A stretch of 64,000 nt of DNA from Onthophagus taurus. Its lineage: Eukaryota; Arthropoda; Insecta; Coleoptera; Scarabaeidae. The notes beneath the pieces were generated by a model, which saw only the letters and a list, made by a program, of their open reading frames with translations, did not search any database and was not told the DNA's origin. The translations under genes and the position numbers were made by a program. Location: contig NC_091973.1 in the NCBI RefSeq assembly GCF_036711975.1, positions 62,001 to 126,000 of the forward strand, in the 5' to 3' direction. This document shows, piece after piece, positions 39,107 through 49,643 of the stretch (position 1 is the first letter of the stretch; the number at the start of each line of letters is the position of its first letter).

Positions 39107-40163
39107 TTCAATAGATGGAAAATAAAATGAAAGTTTCAAGAAGCAGACAAAATGATATCTACGTATCAAAAATAGAGAACGCAATTCCGGGAAAATTTTG
39201 AATTTATCGATCGGTGGTTCAAAATACGACGTATTTTAGTATTTGCCTTCAAGCTGCGGAAAGTTCTGTTATATTATTATGTTATTTAACATAATTAAAA
39301 TAGAAATTGAAGTCACAAACAATTTAAAATCATAGTTTTAATTCGATTTATGCGTAAAAACCGAATGGAAAATTCGCGCTTTTACGGGTACTTTTTATGT
39401 TTGTGTGTTAAATTGAAAGATTACCAACTTTAAGTCTTAAAGAAATATTAGAATTGTTTTAAGTTTTTGAAGTTAATACCAGTATAGTGTGCTATAAAAT
39501 CGGGTTGTGAGAAAAGAACAAAAGGAATAGTCTGTTTACCCATATATTTAGTCGAAAATCGTTTGTGTATATGCGTAATTTTAGGAAACAGATGTCCGGA
39601 TATCTCCCTATCGAAAGGTGCAATAGCAAGCGATAGTGGTGAGGAGTGTGGAACGAAGAGATAAGGTGCAAATGTTGTTGGTTCATAGCGGCACGACGCG
39701 ACGCCGCGGAGACAGACGTCGAAGGGCGAGTGGCGAACAGTGGCGGACGACGTACGACGACGAGCAACGTCGAGTACCGTTAGGAGTTTGTTGGAAGGGA
39801 GTCGGAACAATATGAGGGTGTAGGGAGCAACCCTAGCAGCTGCGCGTTACTGGCGTACGCATCACGAGGGCGCATACGAAGGCCCACCTGGTTATGCGCG
39901 CTCCCCATTCAACTCGGTATCGACCGGTCGTTCGCGTTTCGTTTTCCGCCTAAGTACAAAATCGAAATCCCTCGGATCGGCGGAAAAAGGGAACATAGGG
40001 CCGAGGCCAATCGGGATAACATAAAATTGTCGATCTGCGACGTCGTCGTCGACGATGTGCGGGCGCGAAAGTCGACGGCGTCCGTGTTTTTCGTGTGCGC
40101 GTTCAACGATAGAAGAAGCGTCGCGACGGCGGACGCCGCCGCTGTCATAAACAAAGTGCGCTC

Positions 40164-40232
40164 ATGGCGTCCGACCGGTCGTCCATTTTTGCGCGCAATC
40201 GGCCGACGATTATCGTCAATTCGACATGCTAG
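40164..40232 (+). promoter_or_regulatory. Upstream ORF in the onecut leader
   Basis: A 22-codon frame starting MASDRSSIFARN ends 28 bases before the onecut ATG. Its start context (CTCATGG) has G at +4, so it could reduce initiation at onecut. Whether it lies in the mature leader is inferred. Confidence 0.4.
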
Positions 40233-40260
40233 TGCGTGAGGTGGTTCGATTTTCGTCGCG

Positions 40261-43200
40261 ATGATGGATAATATCGGTAAGATGATCGAACACCAGGCGC
40301 TGAACGAACAGGGGGTTGATGTTAATGAAACAGTAGACGCGCAGTCCGTACGCATGAGGCTCGTACCGAGGGCCGTTGTCGAGAGGCGGTTAGTGAAGCA
40401 AGAGGAGGCCGACGGAGCCCTATCCGTCATCGTCCAGGCCCAGGAGGAGTCCAGGGACTCGGAGCTCCTTAGTCCTGGAAAACTTTCCCCGACGTCAGTC
40501 AGCGTCGCCAACATGATAGACACCACCGACTTTCGCACGTTACAACCTGAACCGACGTATCAGACGCTGACGTCCGTTAACGGGAGAATGTCGCCCCCGG
40601 GGTACAGCCCCAGTTCGTCTTATGCGACGTTGACGCCGCTACAGCCGTTGCCCCCCATCTCAACGATGTCCGACAAGTTCGCGTACGGACACGCTAGTAA
40701 TGTTACCGGTTCCTTCACCGTCATGCAAAACAACGGTTTGGGTATCGGCCTGGGTTTGGGAGTGAACGTAAACACCGCGTATGCGATGCCTAACATGGAC
40801 ATCACGCCCCCGCACAACTACTCGTCACCGGGAATGGGCATGCAACAGCAACCGAGCCCCATCAGCCCCCAAAGCGCCTATAGCCAAAACGGATTACCCT
40901 CGCCTCAGAAGAGCATGTCGCCCCCGAGTTACGATTCCCCGTACGGGACTCAACGTGAGCTCGTAGGAAGACAACTTCAGAGTCCTCAACTCAGCCCTCC
41001 GTCGGCATCTTTGAACTCGCCCGGTGGTAGTTTGGTAACTAGTTTTAGTGGTGCAACTCTGAACGGACTGACACTTCAACACCATCCACCGACGTTGGTC
41101 CAAATCGCAGCACCTCCTCAAAGGGAATGTTCGCCCTCGCCGCCAGTTCTAAGTCTCCAGCAACAACCCGCGCAACAACAGCAACAACAGGTCCAACAAC
41201 AAAACCAACAACAACAACAGTCCGTTCAGCAGATTCCTGCCAAAGGATCCTCGCAGAACGCACTCAACGTGACCACGATCTCAACGGACGTCGAGGAAAT
41301 TAACACCAAAGAATTAGCGCAAAGGATCAGCGCCGAATTGAAGCGATATAGTATACCGCAGGCCATCTTCGCCCAAAGGGTTTTATGCAGATCCCAAGGG
41401 ACGTTATCGGACCTGTTGAGAAACCCGAAACCGTGGTCGAAACTCAAATCGGGACGCGAGACCTTCAGGAGGATGTGGAAGTGGCTTCAAGAACCCGAAT
41501 TTCAAAGGATGTCCGCCCTGAGGCTTGCAGGTCAGTACTTTTTGTGTTCCCTCAAACCTCGCCTTCGACAAGAGGGGTGCCGAATAAGGGCTCTTACAAA
41601 ACGAGTTTTCTCTTGTATTATTTACCTTTCTTTTCTATTATACATACTCTTACACTTTATTATTGCACAAACGATCTACTTAACATTAGAGTTTGGATAT
41701 GCTTTCCTTATTTTTGGCCCACACTAAACGACATACGTCCGTAAATCGTCCCCCTTCACATTTTGAGAAACCTAAAAAAAGTAAAAAAAAAGGGCAACAG
41801 GAAAACTACTACGGTAAACCGTGAAGCCGCGCGCTTTATTACTAATTTCTCGCAATTTATTTATTGTTTGTTCAATTTATTTTTGTCCCCCCCTTTCCTT
41901 CTTTTTGTTTCTCTATTTTAATTTTTTACGCTTCTTCCGGGCCGATGTAGGATTGAGTTATCGATGGAGCAAATCGAAAAACGCACGTGATCGTAGTCTA
42001 TATAGGTAAAGTATTGATTTTCACTGACGTTGATAATATTCTCATCCCCACTCAAACCTCTCTACCCTTACGACGTCACGAGTGGAACTTTTAAATTTGT
42101 TTGTATTTCAATTTCAGTGGCGCACCCAGAATACAAATCTCGAGGCTGTATAATAATATAAATATAAAGAATTATTCTTACTTTGCCAAAACTTTTTATG
42201 TCAATAATAGATTTTGGGTGCTCTTCTGAATTTTATAAGATAAAAATAAAATAATGAGAAATAAAAAATGCCGAGAGATGATACACGGATGAAAAGTATA
42301 TCCAAATACTGTGACCAGAGAGATCTCTAACGTTGTTATTTTAGGACCGAGGATTGTCTTAGCCCTATTGCTTAGTGGTTACTGTTGTTGTTGACTACTC
42401 TCTTGTTTTCATTGCAGACTGCCAGATGAGCAATGTAAACGTGAGGGCAGTCAACCCGAATAGGAGAAAATCACCCTCATCAACGTGCTTGTGAGTTATA
42501 TCTGTCTCTCTGTGGAATGTATTAAACGAAAATTTAAACTAATACTGCATGTAATCATTTATCTGTGTTTCCCTAATGGCGATAACGATGGGTATATCCA
42601 AACTCTAATAACCAAATAGCTGATGGCAGTGCATGAACCACGATGAGGACGCTTTAACTTTTTTTGAGTGAGCATGGCTCTAAATATGCTTCAAATTAAT
42701 TAAAAAATATTAACAATTTCCTACTCCATTAAATGTTACCACCTCATAAAGATTGTCACAATATTCTTTTAGTTCGAACCACGGAGACCTGCTACAAGCT
42801 CCTATGACTCACGAACTCGCGGGAATGTCGGAAAATTCCACCTAATTTGTAAAATCGATATATTGATTTCACTTGCAAGTCAGGCATTTCAATGTTGTAC
42901 GCTATCCTTTCCTGCACTTTAATGTCTGTTCCCCCAACGAAACCCGACCTTACATTTTTATTTCGTTTCTTTTTGACTACCTACTTTTTAGAAGTCGAAA
43001 CTTATTCAGACATTAAAAAAATTCATTTATTTACTTTTTTGTCAAATCAAATTTCTCTCTTTAAAATTAGTTATTAACTTAATTCTTTTACGCTATTTAA
43101 TTACTAACAAATTTTATTAATTTTTATTTTTACTAACTTAACCGTAATTAAGATCAAATTGAAATTGAAATGTGACAATTATTAGTTTGAGGTGAAAATA

Positions 43201-44458
43201 AAAGAAATTTAAACAATATTAAAATAAAATAATTCATCTACGTCCAGTTTTTATCCTGAAGTTTTAAAGCTTCAGAGCTGCGCTATCGAAGGAACATACT
43301 TTGCCCCCACCACAAAATGGGCCCCACAGCTGTTCGGAAAATCAATACCGACCGAACTTGTGCGAAATTATAGATACGAACGAAGCCAACGGTGGACGAA
43401 CTGCACCTGATTTTTAGAAATTAAAAAATGTTTCTTCACACAAATCAAAATTAACAAAATTTAAATTTATTATTTAATTAATTAACACATTTTATGTTAT
43501 TTTGTTGGGTTAATAATAACATGTTGAAATCATTTTCATTCGAGATTCCATCCGTGACGCTTTCCGTAACATAAAGAGTACAAATAAAGATTTTAGAAAA
43601 TGTACCTCTTCATGTTATCTTTTGTGTTCATCAAATAGAATTAATAAATAGTAATCGTTTTGATGTTATTTGATATATGTTTCAATTTGAGCTGTATGTT
43701 CTATAAAAATCTCTAATTTTGTTTATTAACATTCAAAGAACCCTAGAGGTGCTTAAAAAAGCTAGTTAATAATTAGATAAAAACGAGATAAATGTTGATC
43801 ATAAATAAGAAGGTGGATTTGGTAAATAAAGTTTTATTTCTTTTCTGTTACAGCTGCACAGATACCTCAACGAGGCAGTAAGTATTAGAATATTGCTATA
43901 TTTATAAAATATGATGACGGGAGGAACAGGAAAAAAATGGTCTTGGTTGTTCCTCCTGGCAGAGATTTTGGTTACTATGTCAGAGAATGTTATTAATCCA
44001 GTATGTTTCTGTCCAAAGACAATGAAGAATTTCTTTGTTCTTCATTAGGTTGCAAGAGGAAAGAAGACAATGCGAATCAATCAGATCAAATACCTACACC
44101 CAAGAAGCCCAGATTGGTTTTCACCGACCTACAACGTCGTACACTTCAGGCTATTTTTAAGGTAAAAATGTTAAAAAAAATTAATTTATTTTTTTATTAT
44201 AACTATTTATTATAGGAAACAAAGCGACCGTCGAAAGAGATGCAAGTGACAATTGCAAGACAGCTAGGACTGGAGCCAACGACGGTTGGAAACTTCTTCA
44301 TGAACGCGAGAAGACGGTCTATGGATAAATGGAAAGACGAAGATCCGAAGGCGGCGAACACGATTTTGCACCAACAGTTGTCGCCGGGTATGGACCACGA
44401 CGACCAAGATAACGATGTAGATTTAGACAATGAAGTCGACGAGGATGACGTGTTGTGA
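40261..44458 (+). CDS. onecut: Onecut (HNF6-type CUT-homeodomain transcription factor)
   Basis: A nuclear DNA-binding activator of neural and photoreceptor differentiation. Core exons 40261-41530, 44049-44161 and 44216-44458 join in phase to 541 residues; an optional 24-nt exon (43854-43877) adds eight. The long first exon encodes a Ser/Pro/Gln-rich region with a polyglutamine patch (about 300-325) and ends with the single CUT domain (about 345-423, from EEINTKELAQRISAELKRYS). The homeodomain is split over the last two exons (KKPRLVFTDLQRRTLQAIF...) and has the onecut-specific recognition helix VGNFFMNARRR. An acidic tail closes the protein. The coding GC content is much higher than the flanks. 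I chose the ATG at 40261; the next codon is also ATG. Confidence 0.94.
41531..43853. other. Onecut intron 1
   Basis: This intron of about 2.3 kb separates the CUT domain from the homeodomain. The reading frame stays open from 41531 to 41727 if the intron is kept. It holds a candidate 73-nt exon at 42418-42490 with good splice sites but an incompatible length. The remainder is AT-rich. Confidence 0.5.
43854..43877 (+). CDS. Onecut 24-nt microexon
   Basis: A strong acceptor (TTCTGTTACAG) and donor (GTAAGT) flank 24 bases. Entered in phase 1 from the CUT exon it adds eight residues (AAQIPQRGS replaces the single Gly at the junction), keeps the frame into the homeodomain exon, and has no stop. 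It lengthens the CUT-homeodomain linker, as the beta form of vertebrate HNF6 does. Confidence 0.65.
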
Positions 44459-45570
44459 CATGCGTTCCGTGATCGACAACTATTGATGCTGTGAACATTG
44501 TTGCAACACTCGCGTGCGACCAGCAAAATAAAACAAAATAATAAGTATAAAGTAAAAATAAAAGTATAAAATAAAGTAAAAAAAAATAAACAAGGAGACG
44601 ATGAAAAATAACATGAGAAGACACAAAGATAAAGGGAGGAGAACAGAGAACCTCGTTCGACTGTGGCAGGATGTATTTGACCTATAGGGGTTCACTTGTT
44701 TTTATATTTATATGAATCTATGTTAATAGTGACCAGATCTCTAAAAAAGTTCAACGTGATGATTGAAAACTACTAGTCATTTGTTGAGATTTAAAAAGAA
44801 AACTGTAATAGATGTAAAACGACGAAAAAAAAACATTCTCGTGTAACATTCCTACGTAAATTTAAATATTTTGTACAACCGGAACGAGATGGACGACTCG
44901 AAGTGTTAATTTCTTTGGTTGTAAAGTACACTTGTGATAATATCAGGTTCGTAAATAAAAAAGAAAATCTTAACATTCCTTTTCGAATATTTCCGTTATT
45001 GTTTGGTTTAGTAAAGGGTGCTTTAAATATAAAACGGCGATTTTTCCCATTCAGATTGCTTCAAGTACACCATTTTTTTATATTCATAAATATAGTGCGC
45101 GTCAAATGTAACCCTTTCCATCAAATTTCACAAACGATTTTTATTTTTTATTACCCCAAATGTTTTAGTAAACAAAATTGTTTGAGTTCAGTTAATCTTT
45201 TCTAACCGAATGAAATCTGCAACTTATTTGTTAGTTGCATTAAGAGATAAATAATACTGTACTTTATTAATATGGAAACGTCTCAATGATTAAAGAATTC
45301 AGTATTTGTTACAGTAGTAAATTCCATTTGTTTGAAAAGAAGATATGAGGTGAAATTTTTATATATTCCTAAAGAAAATGATGTTCGTCTTATTTAATTC
45401 TATTAGAAAATACTGTATGTAATATATAGAGTTTACATAAAAACATTTCACATTAAAATAGCAGGGCTAATATAAAATAGAAATCGACGTGTTTTGGCTC
45501 ATAACGAAACAATGAACCGTTTTTGAATCAATCATGTGTTAAAATTATGCATTTAGCTACAATGCATAGA

Positions 45571-46060
45571 CAAGTCCACTCGATTTAGAGACTGATATCT
45601 TCGCAACCGTTCGATAAAAAAAATTGCGCCAAAGTTTGTTGTAATCCCTGAACATTTCAATGTAACATATGTATGTATATGAATTAGAAAATTTTGCGGC
45701 GCCGCGTTTTTCTTTTTATCACGAATTAAATGAAAAAGTACCCGATTTTTGAGGGTATCGGCAACTTTGTCCACCTTGCGATTTTTTTTCTCAAGAACTG
45801 TCGAACAGTGGTAGCTTGCCTGATCGACCAAAAAATTACGTCTTTTGGTCGGTTAGTTTTTGAAAAAAAACATCGCAAAGTTGAGAAAGTCGGCTATCTT
45901 TTTCGATAAATTCGTGATATAAAAAAACCGTTTAGCCGAAATTTTTCAAATTCATTTATGTTACTTAGAAATTTTCAGTGATTACAACAAACATAACCGC
46001 TATTTTTTTCATCAAGCGGTTACGAAAAAATCGACCTCTAAATTGAGGGGCTTTGACTTT
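45571..46060. mobile_element. Foldback element, family B, about 490 bp
   Basis: Left arm (45571-45670) and right arm (45955-46060) are reverse complements over about 90 bases, sharing for example AACATTTCAATGTAACATA-type ends and GTTTGTTGTAATC. Pairing continues inward through TTTTTGGTCG/CGACCAAAAA around 45840, so nearly the whole element is one imperfect palindrome. Half of a related copy lies at 59815-59903. Confidence 0.7.
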
Positions 46061-48444
46061 GAAATTTTAATTAATAATTTTTCATATATCGGTTTAATTT
46101 TGTTCGGGTATGTTAGGAAATGTAATGATTGTGTTCCATCTTGAGGTTTAGTTGTAAAAAGTAAGCATAAGCTGGCTAAAATGAGCTGTTTTAGACAAAT
46201 CCCGAGGTGGATTCAACTATATTTTAAAATATGTAATGTTTAGTTATTTGAAGATTCTGTTTGGGAAAAAAATATGTTAAACGTTTCAAATCAAAAAAAA
46301 AAAAGAAAAAGAATTAAATAAATTGCGAAAGACAATAAAATAAACGTTAAGCCGTCGTAGTCACTTATAAAGCATTCTGCACGTGTAAATAGTAAAAAAA
46401 TACTATTTATATATTTATTAATTTATTTATATTATAATATCGTTCCAAGTTTTTTTATATTGTAGTTTTTTTACTTATTAATGATTTATGGGCGCTTTTG
46501 TTTGTTTGAAATACAGGGACGTGCTTCCAAAATTAAATACTTAATTTTTAAAATCGGAGTTACAGTTTGTGAAGCGATTTATTTTTTTATTTTATACTGT
46601 ATTAATTAAAGTTCCAACTTTGTAAATGTTGTGTATGCATTAATTTAGTTACAATTGTGATCCTGATTTTTTTTACTGTTTATTACATAGATTTTTTTCG
46701 TTTTTTACGAATAGGTCAAATACAACAAGATAACTTTACATAAAAAATACAAGAAAATAGAACGCAGATGTATTTTCTACACAAAATATGTACTTAGGTG
46801 AACAAAAAACCTTTTAGGGTAAAACAAGATTATATTTTAGCACAAAAATTTGGTATATTAATGTCATGGATGATACGTTTTTGTGTAAGGGAAATACCGC
46901 GTGTTCTTAAAAAATCGAGGGTACACTGTGCCCGTAGAGCACCTATTTTGCGTACCAAAAAAATTAAAAAAGAGGTTTTCTTAAGAGAAAATGTATTATA
47001 TTAATTGTATAGCTTTTTTTGTTTTCTTTTTATTGAAAAAATTAAATACTTAGAAATAAATAGAAAGTAAAAAATAATAACAATAATACCAACTATGCTA
47101 TAGTTGTACACTTGTGATTTAATTATTATTATTATTTATAACTTAGGAGGCTTTATTATTTATTTATTTTTTTAAAGTTTTATACCTCTTTATTATTTAA
47201 AATATAAGTTTATTACTTAGACCGGCGTAGTTCTTTTGTTTACACTTCGTGTTTTTCTTAATAATTTTTTACGAGTAGAGAATGACCAAATGTTGTTATT
47301 ATTTTTTCCTTTTTTTAGTTTGTACATAAATCTAAATGAGAAAAATATGTATATTAAAATGACGTATGATCAGGAATCACTTTTGCTACTAAATTGGTCG
47401 AGACGACCGGTCATTTTTGTATGTTGGGCGTAAAACATCCCTTAGCTTTCAAATTGAGCTTTGTAGATATTTACAAACAAGAAACTAATAATAACTTTTG
47501 TTTATAAATAAAAATCAGTATCGATGTACGGTTATTTATATATTAAACAAAAATAGACACGGTGACAATGTTTTGGTGTCACAAAATGCCTTAATACCAT
47601 GTAGATTGAAAGAAAAAAACATTGTTTACAAATTAGTCAGCACTGTCTTTCCTGTAATAGTTCATTTCTAGTCATTTTTAAATAAAAAACGGAAAAACAT
47701 TTAGTTTAGTGAAGAACTAACCACTTGACAAATAAATACTCTCGAACAGCCAATATTTGAAATGATAATATTGGCTGTCCAACCTGGCGGGTGCTGTATT
47801 TTTTTTTAATGTATTGTTTTGTGAACTTTGTGCAATCCCCACCTATTAGTGTTGACAGCACCCTCTAGTCATTGATTGTGTGTAATACAAACTGTTCTGC
47901 ACGACTATGCACCTTATTTACTATTTATTTTTAAACGTCGACGGTGGACAGATAGAAAAAAATAATAAAAAAAATTATATTCTTAATTATTACGTATAGG
48001 GAAGGGAGAATTCCGCAGCCAACCCAAATCAAGGTTTCGTGAAATATTTTTATTTTGGCCACACCCCGAAAATAATTAAAGAAATTACTAAAAGTTAAAA
48101 AAAATATATTTAATTTTTAGTGCAATAGTCAGTCAAGTGTATGAAAATGGCAATACCATATCCAATGAAATAAGGTAAAAATGACGATACAAAGTGTATT
48201 TCGTGGGCAACACGAATGGACACAGTTCTGTAGAAAATAGCATTGATTAAAGAAATATTTAAAATAAATATTTGTTTTCTTTCTTTTCATATTTCATTTT
48301 ATTTTGTTAATTCCAAAAAATATTTTTAACTAATTTGAACTAATAAGACATAGATAAATAGTATAAAAAATAATTCGGTATAAATGTCGATGAAGAAAAA
48401 TTAAAGGTAGGTACAATAATTGATATTGTAGCGAGATTTTTTAA

Positions 48445-48890
48445 GATATAATAGATCAGCAAATATATAAGCCGAGGCCGCTTATGTTATTTTCGATACT
48501 TTTTGATCTTAGGCTTGACTGATCTCAAAGGTTCTGAGTAGCCTTTCGTCCCTCTGTGATAGGACCGGTCGTATTAGAGTCCTACGCAGTTGGTACTTTA
48601 TAGCTCACAATAAGCCCAAATACTCAAACTGTACAACGTTCAAAGTTGAGTGCGCCTACCGTTAGGTTTTGCAGTTTGCAGCTGTCCTAATTCCTAATTA
48701 GACCTAATTAATATTTCCATTAGTGACATTAGTCCACTTTTCATCCCTGCTCTTTCTATGAGGTGAAATGCTTCTATCATATCTCTTATCGTTCTAGTAA
48801 TTATATCGACGTCATCCGTAAAGGCCAAGAACTGGACGCTTTTGTTGACTACAGTCCCTCTTAATCCCTCTTAGTTCTATCAATAGACCT
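48445..48890 (-). mobile_element. Non-LTR retrotransposon (LINE) remnant, reverse transcriptase part
   Basis: The minus strand reads GTVVNKSVQFLAFTDDVDII (about 48810-48870), where FTDDVD is the catalytic palm box, followed by RTIRDMIEAFHLIERAG and, after frame changes, VVQFEYLGLL and YQLRRTL. It overlaps in content with the remnant at 21.9-22.3 kb. Truncated and inactive. Confidence 0.75.
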
Positions 48891-49492
48891 AGAAGTAGAA
48901 ACATTCGGGTTTTTGACGTATCATTACGGAATCGTTATTTTACGATGAAGAAGTTAGTAATAAATCAGAATTTTCAAAAAAATGATTAACATTTTTCAAA
49001 TACTTAACTATACTACTAATAATGTGAGAAAAAACAAAAATATATGTTTTTGTTGATTCGAAAACAATGATGTTTTTGTTAGAGGCTCTCGGTGTTAATA
49101 AGACTTGTTGACCTGTAACAAATTTGTTGACTTATTACTACAAGGAGACGACGACTGATCTATTATAATTGTATTGTGGATATAAGTAACGTTAAAGTTA
49201 GGCAATGTGATAAGATCAGGTGTGAAGGTAAGTAGTGGAAAGTCTAAAAATAGAATGTAGCTGAGAGGAAGGAATTTGGTAGAGTAAAACGAACTGAAGG
49301 CGAGACTGGCGAGAGTATAGATTTTCGGAGCATCAAGTGCGTCCCCATTAGCCGGATCGATGATACGTTTGAAGGGCTTGCGCCAGAGTCGATCTGGCGT
49401 CGTCGCCACCGTTCGGAGTCGGCGTCGGCGTCGGTCGCGGGACCGACGGCAGCTGCATTATCCGCAGTGTGGCTCGAGAGCCGGGAGCCAAC

Positions 49493-49599
49493 ATGGCAAT
49501 AAGCGTGCCGAAAATATACCGCGATCCGCGTCATCAGTGTTGATTATGCTCGAGCGCGACAACAAACCCAAACAGGTTAACCGCGCGACATGGGTGTAA
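49493..49599 (+). promoter_or_regulatory. Two upstream ORFs in the Shal leader
   Basis: MAISVPKIYRDPRHQC (49493-49543) and MLERDNKPKQVNRATWV (49546-49599) sit back to back, ending 44 bases before the Shal ATG. The first has a good context (AACATGG). They could limit Shal translation. That they are in the mature leader is inferred from the continuous GC-rich sequence. Confidence 0.4.
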
Positions 49600-49643
49600 T
49601 GTTGTAGTAGTAAAGTCAGTGTACGAACATTCCTCCACATAGT

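Larger units (their letters stand above)
36806..40260. other. Intergenic, Ataxin-7 to onecut, with onecut leader
   Basis: Includes a probable long 3' UTR (TA runs near 37017 and 37150), a family A repeat at 38505-39015, a CTCF-like site at 39097, and from about 39600 a sharp shift to GC- and CpG-rich sequence that is probably the onecut promoter and 5' UTR. Open frames at 39448-40538 on the minus strand are by-products of the GC-rich sequence. Confidence 0.55.
44459..49643. other. Onecut 3' UTR, repeat-rich intergenic and Shal leader
   Basis: The first part is probably the onecut 3' UTR. A foldback element (45571-46060), a perfect 12-bp hairpin (47746-47778) and a LINE remnant (48445-48890) follow. 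From about 49,370 the sequence turns GC-rich as the Shal leader, with two short upstream ORFs. No other coding gene was found. Confidence 0.55.

Noticed and set aside
39448-40538. Minus-strand frames of 91-209 codons opposite the onecut leader and first exon
   Set aside because: GC-rich DNA depletes stop codons on both strands. These frames have no similarity, while the plus strand carries onecut.
41531-41727. Open extension of the onecut first exon into intron 1
   Set aside because: A strong donor lies at 41531, and the extension (hydrophobic, low complexity) would remove the homeodomain. Considered an intronic read-through by chance.
44903-45205. 100-codon plus-strand frame after onecut
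   Set aside because: AT-rich Phe/Ile/Lys composition, no family, and it lies in the probable 3' UTR.
47746-47778. Perfect 12-bp hairpin with a 9-base loop (ACAGCCAATATT stem)
   Set aside because: Too short for a pre-miRNA, and there is no sign of transcription. Could be a remnant transposon end but lacks other support.
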